Positions 1 through 9,410 are shown, counted from the first letter of the stretch. The stretch is 64,000 nt of DNA from G965216695 sp965216695 (GCA_965216695.1 OZ244212.1:3968001-4032000); one strand, 5' to 3'. Notes: generated from the sequence alone by a model not told the origin. Numbers and translations are program-made.

Positions 1-65
1 CACGCCGCGGTAGCAACGGCCCGGATCCGTTTCACGTATCGCTCGAGCACCGCGGGATCAAGTAA
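1..65 (+). CDS. Possible C-terminal end of an upstream phage gene (partial)
   Basis: The third + frame is open from the window edge to a TAA at 63-65 and ends in the residues PFHVSLEHRGIK, with codon choice like the phage genes downstream. The first frame is also open to about 183, so the assignment is uncertain. Too little is left to name a function. No convincing gene lies between this stop and 244. Confidence 0.35.
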   Translation, partial: RRGSNGPDPFHVSLEHRGIK

Positions 66-243
66 CCGCTGGTATTACGTATGTGCGCGGCACTCCTGGC
101 CGGCGCAGCAGGCCGTCAGCATGAGAGTTAGGGAGTGTGGCCGCTTTGGCTCAAATGCGGTTGCCGCGCACGCCATTGCGTAGTCCTGATGAGGCCGCTC
201 AACGCTTCCAAGCCTGCGCTTTTCTTTTTCGGAGGTTTCCAGT

Positions 244-537
244 TTGGGTAGTTGCGACACGTCGAGACCAATCGTCAACGTTTGCACACTGGCGGCGATG
301 ATCGCGCTACCCGCCCTATTGTCTGCGTGCGCGCGTATCGGCACCGGCAGCGACGTGTTCGCCAGTCCCGACGACGCCGCGATGATTCGCTGCACCGATT
401 ACTCGGCGAACATGCACGGCGCGTTGTCGTCGGCTCGGGCGGATGGGGTGCAATGCATTGAGGTCGGCGTGTATTGCGGGACGCTGGTAATTGAGCTTGA
501 GCACGGTACGGCTAAACACGCGGGGAATTGCGAATGA
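244..537 (+). CDS. Small phage lipoprotein
   Basis: A 97-residue protein whose N-terminus has a hydrophobic stretch ending in LLSAC, a typical lipobox, so it should be exported and lipidated at the Cys near residue 29. The start is a TTG at 244, supported by a GGAGG ribosome site about eight bases upstream. The mature part has a few scattered Cys residues and no family I recognise. Its stop overlaps the next start (ATGA). Small lipoproteins next to phage envelope genes are often Rz1-like spanin parts or lysogenic-conversion lipoproteins; there is no proline-rich Rz1 signature, so neither role is shown. Confidence 0.6.
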   Translation: MGSCDTSRPIVNVCTLAAMIALPALLSACARIGTGSDVFASPDDAAMIRCTDYSANMHGALSSARADGVQCIEVGVYCGTLVIELEHGTAKHAGNCE

Positions 538-710
538 GCCGGAAAACTCTAAAGGACGGATCGCCGGTCACCGACGACCATCGTGACATCAATCCGCCGG
601 ACACTGGCCAGCAGAAAGGCTATGTCGTTCTGAGTGAGGCGGAACGCCAAAAGGGCTTCGTCGAGCCGGTGCGCGAGTCCTACATACACGAGAAGTGTGC
701 GGCGGGTTGA
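534..710 (+). CDS. Conserved small phage protein of unknown function
   Basis: A 58-residue hydrophilic protein starting at ATG 534, translationally coupled to the lipoprotein through an ATGA overlap. The central residues TGQQKGYVVLSEAERQKGF match a pattern I recognise from many small hypothetical proteins near phage lysis or tail genes. No catalytic residues or membrane segment are visible. Conserved style and coupling make it a real gene; its role is not known. Confidence 0.6.
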   Translation: MSRKTLKDGSPVTDDHRDINPPDTGQQKGYVVLSEAERQKGFVEPVRESYIHEKCAAG

Positions 711-725
711 CCTGCATGGAACCAA

Positions 726-860
726 ATGAAAGAAACGTTGCTTTGGCTGGGGGATCTTGGGGATGCGTTGTTCTGTCTCGTCTGGGATTTGCCGAGCATC
801 ATTCATGAGCACCCTGGTACTTCAGCAGCCGTCATACTTATGGTGCTTGCGCTGGCGTGA
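726..860 (+). CDS. 44-residue membrane-associated phage peptide
   Basis: An ORF from ATG 726 to TGA 858-860 encodes 44 residues starting MKETLLWLGDLGDALFCLVW and ending in a second hydrophobic run, AAVILMVLALA. Two hydrophobic stretches separated by a short polar loop could form a small hairpin membrane protein, as in some phage holins, but the size is at the lower limit and nothing else supports that role. It overlaps the next gene by GTGA, which argues that it is translated. Confidence 0.45.
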   Translation: MKETLLWLGDLGDALFCLVWDLPSIIHEHPGTSAAVILMVLALA

Positions 861-1330
861 TTGTGCCTGAGAGGAGACGTTCTGCGGCCAATTCGTATGG
901 GACGGCACGACACAAAAGGTCGGGACGCGTGCGCAGTAGCAGGGCCGCGGCCTACGCGTTCCTGCTCGGGTTTCTGATCGTTGGTTGCGGTCCGGCGTTC
1001 GCCCGCTGCGAGTCGTGCTACAGCGACCCGTGGTGCGAATCGATTGGCGGTACGTCGCAGGTTCGATTGCTCGACAAAACGCGGCCGGATTGCCTGACCG
1101 ATACGCACGTGTGGGAAGCGGATTTTGCCCGCGGCCTGAAACCGTATGAAGCGGTTGGCCAGGCGCTGCATTACGCGACGGTGATCAACCGCACCGCACC
1201 ATCTGATCAACCGACACGCCCCGGCGTTGCGCTGATCAAACGTAGGTCGTCCGACGAAAAATACATCGAGCGCATTCGTGCTCTGATCGCTGAATTCTGG
1301 TTGCCGATTGATCTGGTGGTGATCGAGTGA
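857..1330 (+). CDS. Exported phage protein, conserved, unknown function
   Basis: A 157-residue protein with a long N-terminus followed by a hydrophobic signal-like segment (about residues 32-48, ending near GPAFA). The mature part has clustered Cys residues (CESCYSDPWC) and a conserved region with DTHVWEADFA, GQALHYA and LPIDLVVIE. I recall similar proteins in many proteobacterial genomes and prophages, usually unnamed; the pattern hints at a nuclease-like fold but catalytic residues cannot be assigned. The GTG start lies in a GTGA overlap with the upstream peptide, and its own stop overlaps the next gene in the same way. Confidence 0.55.
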   Translation: MIVPERRRSAANSYGTARHKRSGRVRSSRAAAYAFLLGFLIVGCGPAFARCESCYSDPWCESIGGTSQVRLLDKTRPDCLTDTHVWEADFARGLKPYEAVGQALHYATVINRTAPSDQPTRPGVALIKRRSSDEKYIERIRALIAEFWLPIDLVVIE

Positions 1331-1884
1331 CGCCGGCTTGCCACGCGCGCACGACGTTTATCACCGTGAACGGAATCCGCCATCACGGGCAGGGCACCGT
1401 TGACCGGTGCCGTGATTGGTGCCGCAGCGCGGGGTACCAGGCGCTTGACCCGCGTGTCCCGTGGCGTTTTGTGTTGTCGCCTATTTGGGGCGGAAAGACA
1501 GACGGACAGCGCATTGTCGAGGCTGTTGGCGGTGTCGGCGGGTATGTCATCGCGCACTCGTACGGCTGCCGTCGGGCGCTATGGGCACACGCGCATATGC
1601 TCAAGGAGTACGGCCGTGGCTTTGACGGCATGTTCTTTTTCGGTGCGGCGGTACCTGCTAACCACGAGTTACCCAACATCCGTATTTGGAATTTCTACTC
1701 ACCGAACGATGGTGCGCTAAAGATTGGCCGTTACATCCCATGGTTCGGCGCCGCAGGACTGACGGGGTTCGACCGCGACGCAGTAAACGTCCGTCGGTCC
1801 GGCAACCACTCGCACTATTTCGCCCCCTATGAATTGGAGCGCAACATGAATTACATCGTCAGTGAGGTCGAGCGCGTTGCGTAG
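1327..1884 (+). CDS. Alpha/beta-hydrolase-like serine esterase or lipase
   Basis: A 185-residue protein with an early FITVNGIRHHGQG segment, a nucleophile-elbow-like motif AHSYG (about residues 76-80), an FYSPNDGAL segment that could supply the acidic residue and a late NHSHYF that could supply the His. This order fits a compact alpha/beta hydrolase. The substrate is unknown; a lipid or polysaccharide ester would suit a phage. The GTG start lies in a GTGA overlap with the upstream exported protein, and the gene overlaps the next by 23 bases. There is no signal peptide, so it is cytoplasmic, released on lysis or carried on the particle. Confidence 0.6.
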   Translation: MTPACHARTTFITVNGIRHHGQGTVDRCRDWCRSAGYQALDPRVPWRFVLSPIWGGKTDGQRIVEAVGGVGGYVIAHSYGCRRALWAHAHMLKEYGRGFDGMFFFGAAVPANHELPNIRIWNFYSPNDGALKIGRYIPWFGAAGLTGFDRDAVNVRRSGNHSHYFAPYELERNMNYIVSEVERVA

Positions 1885-4111
1885 GCTGATCGTTATCGCA
1901 GCGCTGGCGCTGCTCGTGCCGGTCGCGCAGGCGGCGACGGTCAACAGCGTTTTCTGCGATTGGATTGGTCGGTGGTTTCAGACAGGGTTTTGCCCTGCGC
2001 AATTGACGAGCCCGAGTGCGGCCAACGTTACGAGTAATTCGGCAGACATTCGGGCTACAACGGATCGCGATTCGGGCACGCTGTACTGTGTGCACAGCAC
2101 ATCGCCGGCGGCACCCTCGGCGGCGACCATCAAAGCCGGTGGCACGGCATCGGTTAGCGCAGCTGGGCAATACACGGTAGCTCGCTCCGGGCTCAGCCAG
2201 GCCACGACCTATTACGGGCATTGTATTCACGAGTGGGAGCGGCGGGATTCCAACGTCGTCACCACAGCGCAGTTCACGACGCCGTCGAGCGGCACGTTTA
2301 CGCTCGCGTGGGACAAACCGACCGAACTGTCCGACGGTACGACCATCACATCGGAACTCACGGGTTACAAAATCTACGAGGGGTCTGACGGCACGTTCGA
2401 CACACTCGTTACGACCATCAACGACGCCAACGACACCGATCACGTCGTGAGTTCGGGAGGGTTGTATGCGGTGGCGGCCACGTGGACGAACGGGGGACTG
2501 TCCTCGCAGACCGCGCTGTCGTGGCCGGTGGATACGAGTGATGTCATTGAGACGGGCGACTGCACGACGACGCTCGGTCCGCCGCCGTCGAGCAAGGCGA
2601 CGTTCCAGGCAGCGCTAGATTCGGCGACCCCCGGGGACGTGATTTGCGTTCGCGGTGGCACGTACGAGTTCGATTGGAACACCAGCAACGTCGGCCTGAC
2701 GTTCTCCGTGGACGGCACCGCGGTTAACCCGATCACGTTTACCGGTTACCCGGGCGAGTGGCCGATTTTCAACGGCTACGGCACCGACGCGCAGTGGACG
2801 ACGGACGAAGGCAACAACCAAAACGGTTCGAGCGCGTCGCTCTCCGGTAACCAAGACCTGTTCACGGTCAACGGCGATTACTGGCGGCTGCAGGATTTCC
2901 AGATCGAGTATGCCGACCGGCATAACCTGCTGATCAACGGCTCGCACGTAGAGGTCGTCAACCACCGCAATTTTGCGAGTTGGGGCGGCAATATCAACGT
3001 CGGTCTGAACATCGGTAACGCCGGATTCCCGATCACGATTGACGATGTGCTATTCCGTCATGTTGAGTCGTCGTTCAGCCGTCACGGTTACGGGATCATC
3101 CTGCAGCACACCGGATCGAGCAACCCGATAGCGGACGCCAACAAGTATACGAACATCGTCACGTTGATGTCGTCATTGTGGGCGAACGGTAAGCGCGCGG
3201 ACACGAAGGGCGTTGTCGGTGCGACATCGGGTGATGGCGCTGGCGGCGGCAACGCAGACGGTTTTGCGATCTCGAAAGAGCTGCACCCGGCGAGCACGAG
3301 CGGCACGTTGTCGGATCAGGCTGCGGACGATCTGACGTTTGCGTACACGACCAGTTGGTTCAACGCGGACAACCAGAACGATATTTCTGCCGGCAACAAT
3401 TTCACCTACATCGGTGCGATCACGGCGAACAAGCGCGGCGTCACCAACCCGAACGGCGCTGTGGGCGCGGTCGGTTTTAAAGCGTTTCAGAATTTCGACA
3501 ACGGGCAGTTGATGCTCGGTAGCATCAGTACAGTGGTGAACGAACAGGGCACGCTCGGCTGGTCGTTTGAACACAAGATGGAACCCGGCGCCAGTCAGTC
3601 GCAAATGTGGAACAACACCGCGGTCGACATCAACGGGGCGGGTTACTTCATCACGGGCGATACGTTCAACACGACCGATTCGAAATTCAAAAACAACCTG
3701 AACTACCTGACGGGCGCGCCGAGCGTTCCGGCAGGGTACGACAACACGAACAACTACAACGGCGATACATCGGGTAATCCGAATCTGCACGACCATCTGT
3801 TTACGCCGTCGGATCCGGATGTGTTGAGCGCATCGGGCGAGCCGTGGGAGCGCTCCGAGCTGCTACACCGTCAGTTCATTGCGGCGTTCGTGCCGACAAC
3901 GAGTTCAACGAACCTACTGGATGATGGCGTGACGGGACCGCATCACCATGCGACCGCTGCGGACGATCCGACGAACCCAAGCGATCCAGTCAGCCTAACA
4001 AAGATCCCGTTTTTCGATGCGCAGCGCACGGGTGATACGAACGGTGACACCGATATCGGCGCGGTGCAGTACCAGTACATGCTCCCGCCAGCGCGGATGC
4101 GTATTCAGTAG
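1862..4111 (+). CDS. Secreted right-handed beta-helix protein, pectate-lyase (PL9)-like
   Basis: A 749-residue protein with a textbook Sec signal peptide (LIVIAALALLVPVAQA) after a GTG start at 1862. An FN3/Ig-like domain with TSPSAANVTSNSADI and a second beta domain cover about residues 45-220. A parallel beta-helix follows, beginning FQAALDSATPGDVICVRGGTY and continuing through NGSHVEVVNH and the GGNADGFAISKE segment, which resembles the NxDGF core of family 9 polysaccharide lyases. It probably binds or cleaves an acidic polysaccharide. A Sec signal on a virion protein would be odd, so it may instead be secreted by the lysogen. It shares its FN3-like domain type with the next gene. Confidence 0.65.
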   Translation: MRSSALRRLIVIAALALLVPVAQAATVNSVFCDWIGRWFQTGFCPAQLTSPSAANVTSNSADIRATTDRDSGTLYCVHSTSPAAPSAATIKAGGTASVSAAGQYTVARSGLSQATTYYGHCIHEWERRDSNVVTTAQFTTPSSGTFTLAWDKPTELSDGTTITSELTGYKIYEGSDGTFDTLVTTINDANDTDHVVSSGGLYAVAATWTNGGLSSQTALSWPVDTSDVIETGDCTTTLGPPPSSKATFQAALDSATPGDVICVRGGTYEFDWNTSNVGLTFSVDGTAVNPITFTGYPGEWPIFNGYGTDAQWTTDEGNNQNGSSASLSGNQDLFTVNGDYWRLQDFQIEYADRHNLLINGSHVEVVNHRNFASWGGNINVGLNIGNAGFPITIDDVLFRHVESSFSRHGYGIILQHTGSSNPIADANKYTNIVTLMSSLWANGKRADTKGVVGATSGDGAGGGNADGFAISKELHPASTSGTLSDQAADDLTFAYTTSWFNADNQNDISAGNNFTYIGAITANKRGVTNPNGAVGAVGFKAFQNFDNGQLMLGSISTVVNEQGTLGWSFEHKMEPGASQSQMWNNTAVDINGAGYFITGDTFNTTDSKFKNNLNYLTGAPSVPAGYDNTNNYNGDTSGNPNLHDHLFTPSDPDVLSASGEPWERSELLHRQFIAAFVPTTSSTNLLDDGVTGPHHHATAADDPTNPSDPVSLTKIPFFDAQRTGDTNGDTDIGAVQYQYMLPPARMRIQ

Positions 4112-6946
4112 GTGGCCCGCCCATCTGGTGACCTACAGGTTCGGAGCGGTTGGGCGTACTCCGGCAATGTGCTGTTCGCCGGCATCGTCCAAGGCGGCGA
4201 CCAGTTCTATGATCTGGTAGCGGCCGCTGCTGGCACACTCAATGACCCTGGCACGGTAGCCACGTGGCCGACACACGGCACGCACGGCAAGGGGTTCAAT
4301 TCGCCCGAGGCGAGCGACGCGGGTATTGATCACGGTGACCCGTCCGGTATCGGCGGCACCGGCGCTACGTCGATCATCGTCCTGTATAACCCCGACGGCG
4401 CGGGTGTCGCGACCACCGGGAAATTCGCGGTCAAGACGGGCGGCGGCAACGACTTCGCATCGCTCGAACGACTGAACAACGAAACCTATCGAGGCTTTAT
4501 CTCGGTCGGTTCGGACAACGCCACGTCGCAGGAAGCGGCCGCAACGTGGGCGAACGGCACCGTCAATCTGCTCGGCATCCACCACGACGGCAGCAACCAG
4601 TACGTTCGAAAGGACAGTTTCAAGTCGGGCAACGCTGCCAAATCCGGCAACAGCAACGACACTAACCAAACGCTTTGGGTTGGTAACGACGGTGCCGGTA
4701 GTGGGTGCGCGGGCACGATCTATTACGTGCTGATTCTCGACACGGACGTGTCGGATGCCGAGTGGAGCAACCTAGAAACGGACCCATGGACGTGGTCCGA
4801 GTCCACTAGCTCGGGGCCGGCATTGACGTCGCCGAGCGCGACGGATATTCAGGGCACAACGGTTGATCTGAACGTCACGACCGACGTCGGTTCGGGGACG
4901 TTGTACTGGTACATCTCGACCAGTGCGACAGCACCGAGCGCGACGGACCTGAAAAACGGTACGGGGGCCACCGCATCCGGAAACCAGGCGGTCAGTGCAA
5001 CGGGCGCGCAGCTGGTCAACAACGCTGGGACGCTGTCCTCTGAGACGCAGTATTACGGCTATCTGCTCCACAATGACGGGTCGAACGACTCGAACATTGC
5101 CGAAACCGGCGCGTTTACGACGGCGGACGTCACCGCTCCGGTTCTGTCGTCGCCATCGACTAGTGATGTGCAAAGCACCACGGTTGATATCAACGTCACG
5201 ACGGACGAAGGCAACGGCACGCTGTACTGGTATATCTCGGCCAGCGCCACGCCGCCGAGTATCGCAGATCACAAAGACGGCACCGGGGCGGTCGCATTCG
5301 GGAATCAATCCGTGTCGGCGACCGGCGCTCAACTGGTCAACAATGCGGGCGCACTGTCGGCGAGCACGTCGTATTACGCGCACCTTCTACAGACGGACGC
5401 GGCTAGCAACGACTCAAATCAGGCCACCACGGCGCAGTTCACCACGAACAGCGCTGGGCGTACCGCGACAGCCCAGGACACGACGCTCACTCCGGGGCAA
5501 ACCGTCACTGTTGATTTAACGGGGTTCAGTGGAGCGCCAACTAGCGCGACATTCAACGGTGTCGGCGTAACGATCAGCAACGCCACCCAGACGAGCGTCG
5601 ATGTGACGATGCCCGGCTTATCCGCTTTCGCGTTGGGCCAAGGGCATGCGGCAACCCGCTGGAACGCAAACTATGATTTGGTCGTTTCGGAGGCGGGCGG
5701 CAGCGGCACGGATCAAGCACAGATTGTCCCGCCCGATACCGACGGCCCGACCTACTTTTTCGGCCAAACTGGTGTGACACCGTACCCCGCGGATACGGTT
5801 TGGCCCGGCGTCACCGCGCAGAACGATGACTATTTCATCGAGCACATATCGGGCGGTGCGGTAACCCTCGAAAGCGATGCCGGCGTGGTCAGTGTTGCGT
5901 CGACGCCGAGTACGTTCGAGGTTCGGGTCTTCGATGTGTCGGCGAACGCGTGGACCGCGATCGAGTCGTGGACATACTCGGGTGAGGAAAGCCCCGATCC
6001 GTTCACGTTTAACGATCAGTCTAACGTCGCACCCTCTGTTGCCAACGTAACCAGCAACACGATCACCGTATCCGGATTAAGCGGATCTGTTGCCGCAGCG
6101 GTGAGCGGCGATGCGAGCGCCGAGTACTCGAAAAACGGCGGCGCTTGGACTTCGACCGCCGGTACCGCAGAAAACGGCGATACGTTTGCGGTGCGTGTGG
6201 ATGCGAGTGGCTCGTTTTCAACGACCGTTTCTGCCGTGCTCACGATCGGTGGCGAATCGGATTCGTTCGATGTCACAACACGCGCGGCGGACACGACGCC
6301 CGACGGATTTGTATTCGCGGACCAGACGGCGCAGCCGTCGACGGCGGACGTCGAGTCGGGTCCGGTGACCATTCAGGGGTTCGACGCTGCGCAGAATATG
6401 ACCTTTGCCGGGTCGGTTGGCTCGTTCGAGATGTCCGTCAATGGTGGTGCGTGGCAGCCTGCGGCGACGGTTCTGCTCTCGCCTGGCGACACGATCAACC
6501 TGCGCGGCGATGCACCGGCCGTTGACGGCCAGGCGCTCAGTATTACGGCGACACTCGGTGGCATCAGTGACACGTACACGATTACCGCCAGCGCGCTGCT
6601 GTTCTACCCGTCGCTGCGCAATCGGCTCGTCGGTAGCGTCAAGGTGTCGTCCGATGCCGAATTCGTGACGGACGACTCGGGCCAGGTTCGCTCGATCACG
6701 TTTGGCGATCGGTCGTACTCGTTTGTGCTCGAGCATCCGCTCGTGACCGAGGCCGAGGCGCTAAGCATTCTTGCGTTTTATGGGAGCCTGACGGAGGTCT
6801 CGCAGCGCTTCGTCGTGGATCCGTCGGGCGATCTGCATGACTACCTCGTTGCGTTTGTGCGCGAGCCAGTGGCGACGCGTCATCGCAACAGCGCGGCGCT
6901 TTGGGACGTGCGCAGCGAGTTCAAAGGATCACGTTACACGCCTTAA
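4112..6946 (+). CDS. Large modular phage appendage protein (LamG-like, Ig/FN3-like repeats)
   Basis: A 944-residue protein beginning at GTG 4112 directly after the previous stop. The first 235 residues look like a concanavalin/LamG-type jelly roll. Two near-identical FN3-like repeats follow, beginning SPSATDIQGTTVDLNVTTD and SPSTSDVQSTTVDINVTTD, then further beta-sandwich segments beginning PDPFTFNDQ and PDGFVFADQ. The last 110 residues (SLRNRLVGSVKV to the end) form a compact domain that resembles phage minor tail proteins. It is probably a tail fibre or adhesin built from exchangeable modules. No catalytic site was seen. Confidence 0.6.
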   Translation: MARPSGDLQVRSGWAYSGNVLFAGIVQGGDQFYDLVAAAAGTLNDPGTVATWPTHGTHGKGFNSPEASDAGIDHGDPSGIGGTGATSIIVLYNPDGAGVATTGKFAVKTGGGNDFASLERLNNETYRGFISVGSDNATSQEAAATWANGTVNLLGIHHDGSNQYVRKDSFKSGNAAKSGNSNDTNQTLWVGNDGAGSGCAGTIYYVLILDTDVSDAEWSNLETDPWTWSESTSSGPALTSPSATDIQGTTVDLNVTTDVGSGTLYWYISTSATAPSATDLKNGTGATASGNQAVSATGAQLVNNAGTLSSETQYYGYLLHNDGSNDSNIAETGAFTTADVTAPVLSSPSTSDVQSTTVDINVTTDEGNGTLYWYISASATPPSIADHKDGTGAVAFGNQSVSATGAQLVNNAGALSASTSYYAHLLQTDAASNDSNQATTAQFTTNSAGRTATAQDTTLTPGQTVTVDLTGFSGAPTSATFNGVGVTISNATQTSVDVTMPGLSAFALGQGHAATRWNANYDLVVSEAGGSGTDQAQIVPPDTDGPTYFFGQTGVTPYPADTVWPGVTAQNDDYFIEHISGGAVTLESDAGVVSVASTPSTFEVRVFDVSANAWTAIESWTYSGEESPDPFTFNDQSNVAPSVANVTSNTITVSGLSGSVAAAVSGDASAEYSKNGGAWTSTAGTAENGDTFAVRVDASGSFSTTVSAVLTIGGESDSFDVTTRAADTTPDGFVFADQTAQPSTADVESGPVTIQGFDAAQNMTFAGSVGSFEMSVNGGAWQPAATVLLSPGDTINLRGDAPAVDGQALSITATLGGISDTYTITASALLFYPSLRNRLVGSVKVSSDAEFVTDDSGQVRSITFGDRSYSFVLEHPLVTEAEALSILAFYGSLTEVSQRFVVDPSGDLHDYLVAFVREPVATRHRNSAALWDVRSEFKGSRYTP

Positions 6947-6961
6947 CGGGAGGGTACTGAC

Positions 6962-7321
6962 TTGGCCAATCTTCATCGGTATGGCGCCCGGATCCAGCAA
7001 CGGCGCACGATTTCCATTGACGCTTTGAACGCGCAGCACGCAAAGGCGCTGGCAGAGGCGGACGTGGAATCGGAAGGCGACGTGGTGGACGTTCAAGCGC
7101 TCGGCGCGACGAAAACGGCCGATAGTGTCGGCGTTGAAAACGGCCAACCTCTCCACCGCTACGACGTTGATACACGCTTGCGCCGCGATATCTCGATGGA
7201 TGCCGAGGACCAACAGAGCGCCTTGCTGTACGCGATTGATGACGCGAACACGTCCGACACAGTGTCAATAGGCGGACAGGGCGTGGCCAATTTGCATCGG
7301 CAAAACGTGGGGGTGGCGTAA
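6962..7321 (+). CDS. Hypothetical phage protein with LHRY-type internal repeats
   Basis: A 119-residue protein started by TTG 6962 with a good GGGAGG site upstream. It contains three short related motifs (ANLHRYGAR, QPLHRYDVD, ANLHRQNVG) spaced through the chain, which suggests a small repeat protein. The family is unknown to me. It ends in a TAATG overlap with the next gene and lies in an unbroken appendage operon, so a structural or assembly role in the tail is likely. Confidence 0.5.
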   Translation: MANLHRYGARIQQRRTISIDALNAQHAKALAEADVESEGDVVDVQALGATKTADSVGVENGQPLHRYDVDTRLRRDISMDAEDQQSALLYAIDDANTSDTVSIGGQGVANLHRQNVGVA

Positions 7322-7653
7322 TGTTCGTGGTTGAGGATGGCGGCGCCTACTACGGCGTCCAAGACGGGTTCATTGATCTCGGTTCGATAGATGGCGCGAT
7401 CAAATTCACGTCGCAAGCGGATGCCGGGCGATTCGCGGCGCTTTCGGGCGGGACTCCGATTGATCTTGGCGTGTCCTCGCCACGGTGGGCGCTCCGCATG
7501 TCTGGGGTGACGCCCTATCGATATGTCGGCCTCGACAACGGCTTGTTCGATTGGTCACTCAATCAGTCCGATGCGCTCGGCTTCGCGAGCCGAACTGACG
7601 CGTTGGCGGCCGGCCCGTTGCTCGTTGAGCCTGTGGAGGCGGTGGAACTATGA
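7321..7653 (+). CDS. Hypothetical phage protein in appendage operon
   Basis: A 110-residue acidic protein starting at ATG 7321 in a TAATG overlap. It is rich in short beta-strand-like segments (GGAYYGVQDGFIDLGS, YRYVGLDNGLFDWS) and has no membrane segment or Cys pattern. I do not recognise a family. Tight coupling on both sides (its stop overlaps the next start by ATGA) indicates a real co-translated component. Confidence 0.5.
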   Translation: MFVVEDGGAYYGVQDGFIDLGSIDGAIKFTSQADAGRFAALSGGTPIDLGVSSPRWALRMSGVTPYRYVGLDNGLFDWSLNQSDALGFASRTDALAAGPLLVEPVEAVEL

Positions 7654-7841
7654 CCGTTTGCCCGTACTGCGAATCCGAGATTTTCGAAGCCGAATCTCCG
7701 CTGTACAAGAAGCCGACCGTCGATGATTTGGGCCATCTGAACAACGACGCCCAATGGCTTAACACCTGTCATCGGCAGAAAGGTTGCGGCAAGCAATCGA
7801 TCTATGACGAAGCGACCGACACACAGCTGAAGATCGAGTAA
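7650..7841 (+). CDS. Small zinc-ribbon-like phage protein
   Basis: A 63-residue protein with CPYC near the N-terminus and a second pair, a Cys in NTCHRQ and a Cys in KGCGKQ, giving a CxxC...CxxxxxC arrangement that could bind one zinc ion. Its role is unknown; small zinc-ribbon proteins in phage late operons are common and unnamed. The start overlaps the preceding stop (ATGA), and the next gene starts immediately after its TAA. Confidence 0.5.
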   Translation: MTVCPYCESEIFEAESPLYKKPTVDDLGHLNNDAQWLNTCHRQKGCGKQSIYDEATDTQLKIE

Positions 7842-9410
7842 ATGGCCGCGGTTGCTGTCTCTGATGACAACCACAGATGGGATGCGATGGATACGGTTGC
7901 CAATGTGTCCAGCATCGGCGGTGGTGCCGGGGCCGGCGTAGAACCGGACTTCGCATACCAAAACGATCTCGCGGTATCACGTAAGGGTTCCAACTCGGGC
8001 GGTTCGGGTTTCTACACATCCACAGGTGCCGCACGAAACGTGACCACTGTGGGCCAGGTGACGGTTCTGTTCAAAGTGCTTGTAACCAATTCGTTGGCGC
8101 TGAATGCGACCGGGCTGGTGCTTCGTCAAGGATCGGGTACGGGTGACTACCACGAGTACCAAATCACGGACGGGACGGTGCTTTACCCTGCGAAAGAAAG
8201 CTGGCTGATCATCCCGATTGATGCGAGCGTCGCGTCACACCGGTCATCGACCACGGGAACGCCGGATCTGACTGCGTGCGACTACTTCGCCATCGTGGCG
8301 GCGTTCTCGGCCACGTCGAAGTCGGAAAATATCGCGATGGACGCGGTCGATGCTGGCACAGGGTTGTACCTTGTTGGCGGTGATGGCGCCGACACGGATG
8401 GGCAACTGTCCGACTTCGTTTCCCACGATGAGGGCGACAGCGTCAACGGTCGATTCGGTTACATCCACACCAAGGAAGGCATCGCGTACGTATTCGGGCG
8501 ACTGTACATCGGCAAGAATTCGGCGGGGACTGCCACAGCCACGGCGTTCACCGACTCTGCGCAGACGATTGTGTTTCCTGATGGCAGGTTTGCCGCCGGG
8601 TTTTCGGGGATCGATCTAGACCTGACGCTGTCGACGCAAGTCGTTGATTTTTCGGGCTTCACGTTCAACGGACGCGGTACGGCGACGGGCGAAGACACGC
8701 GCCCGGTGTATGTGTCCACCGGCTCGGCAGGGTCAAACCCGAGCGCAGGCGTCATTCTCGACAACTTCGCGTCCGTCGAGCTTTGCGCGGCGCACAACAT
8801 CCCGAACTGGCAGATCAAGCGATCCGGCAAGGTCACGCAAAACGGGGCGACGCTCACGGATATCGACATCGACGGCGGCACCGCCGCGGTGGCGCTTGAG
8901 GCCGACGACCTGTCGAAGATTACCGGCGGCAAGGTGTCGAATTCGGGAATTGCTCTCGACTACACCGGGAGCGCGACGACGCTAACGCTCGACGGCATGG
9001 ATCTGTCGCAGGGCAACACGACGCACATTCGCGTCAACAATGCCAGCGATGTCACGGTGAACCTGATCAACGGAGCGTCGGCAACTCAGGCGAATTGCAC
9101 GAACATCGGCGCCGGCAATATCACGATCAGCAATCCGAAAACGATCACTGTTACGGACATTCCGAACGGGTTGGAGGTGCGGGCAAAACGAGGTTCCGTG
9201 ACGCTCGACCACGTACAGAACGTAACCACGGGCCAGTTCCAATACGCCTACGAGTTCTCCGCGGAGAAGCCGGTGCAAATCACGATCGGCGGCGTGGCGG
9301 ATGACGGCACAGCGTACGAGCGTATCTTACTGACTTTTATCGAGAAGAACGCAGACCAATCGATATCACTGGACGCACTGCTGGCAGTGAATCCGTCCTA
9401 CGCAGCGTAA
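7842..9410 (+). CDS. Phage appendage protein, probable beta-helix
   Basis: A 522-residue, Gly/Thr/Ser/Asp-rich protein starting at ATG 7842. The C-terminal half has repeating short strands (ATLTDIDIDGG, TTLTLDGMDLS, NASDVTVNLING, GAGNITISNPKTITV), as in parallel beta-helix tail fibres. The end (KPVQITIGG to PSYAA) looks like a small capping domain, and the next protein ends in the same PSYAA motif. It probably belongs to the tail fibre or baseplate periphery. There is no signal peptide, unlike the protein at 1862. Confidence 0.5.
   Translation: MAAVAVSDDNHRWDAMDTVANVSSIGGGAGAGVEPDFAYQNDLAVSRKGSNSGGSGFYTSTGAARNVTTVGQVTVLFKVLVTNSLALNATGLVLRQGSGTGDYHEYQITDGTVLYPAKESWLIIPIDASVASHRSSTTGTPDLTACDYFAIVAAFSATSKSENIAMDAVDAGTGLYLVGGDGADTDGQLSDFVSHDEGDSVNGRFGYIHTKEGIAYVFGRLYIGKNSAGTATATAFTDSAQTIVFPDGRFAAGFSGIDLDLTLSTQVVDFSGFTFNGRGTATGEDTRPVYVSTGSAGSNPSAGVILDNFASVELCAAHNIPNWQIKRSGKVTQNGATLTDIDIDGGTAAVALEADDLSKITGGKVSNSGIALDYTGSATTLTLDGMDLSQGNTTHIRVNNASDVTVNLINGASATQANCTNIGAGNITISNPKTITVTDIPNGLEVRAKRGSVTLDHVQNVTTGQFQYAYEFSAEKPVQITIGGVADDGTAYERILLTFIEKNADQSISLDALLAVNPSYAA

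Noticed and set aside
75..395. Minus-strand open frame at window start
   Set aside because: It overlaps the lipoprotein gene, which has a lipobox and ribosome site; the antisense product has no recognisable feature.
726..860. Firm holin call
   Set aside because: The hydrophobic pattern fits but there is no endolysin next to it and the peptide is very short.
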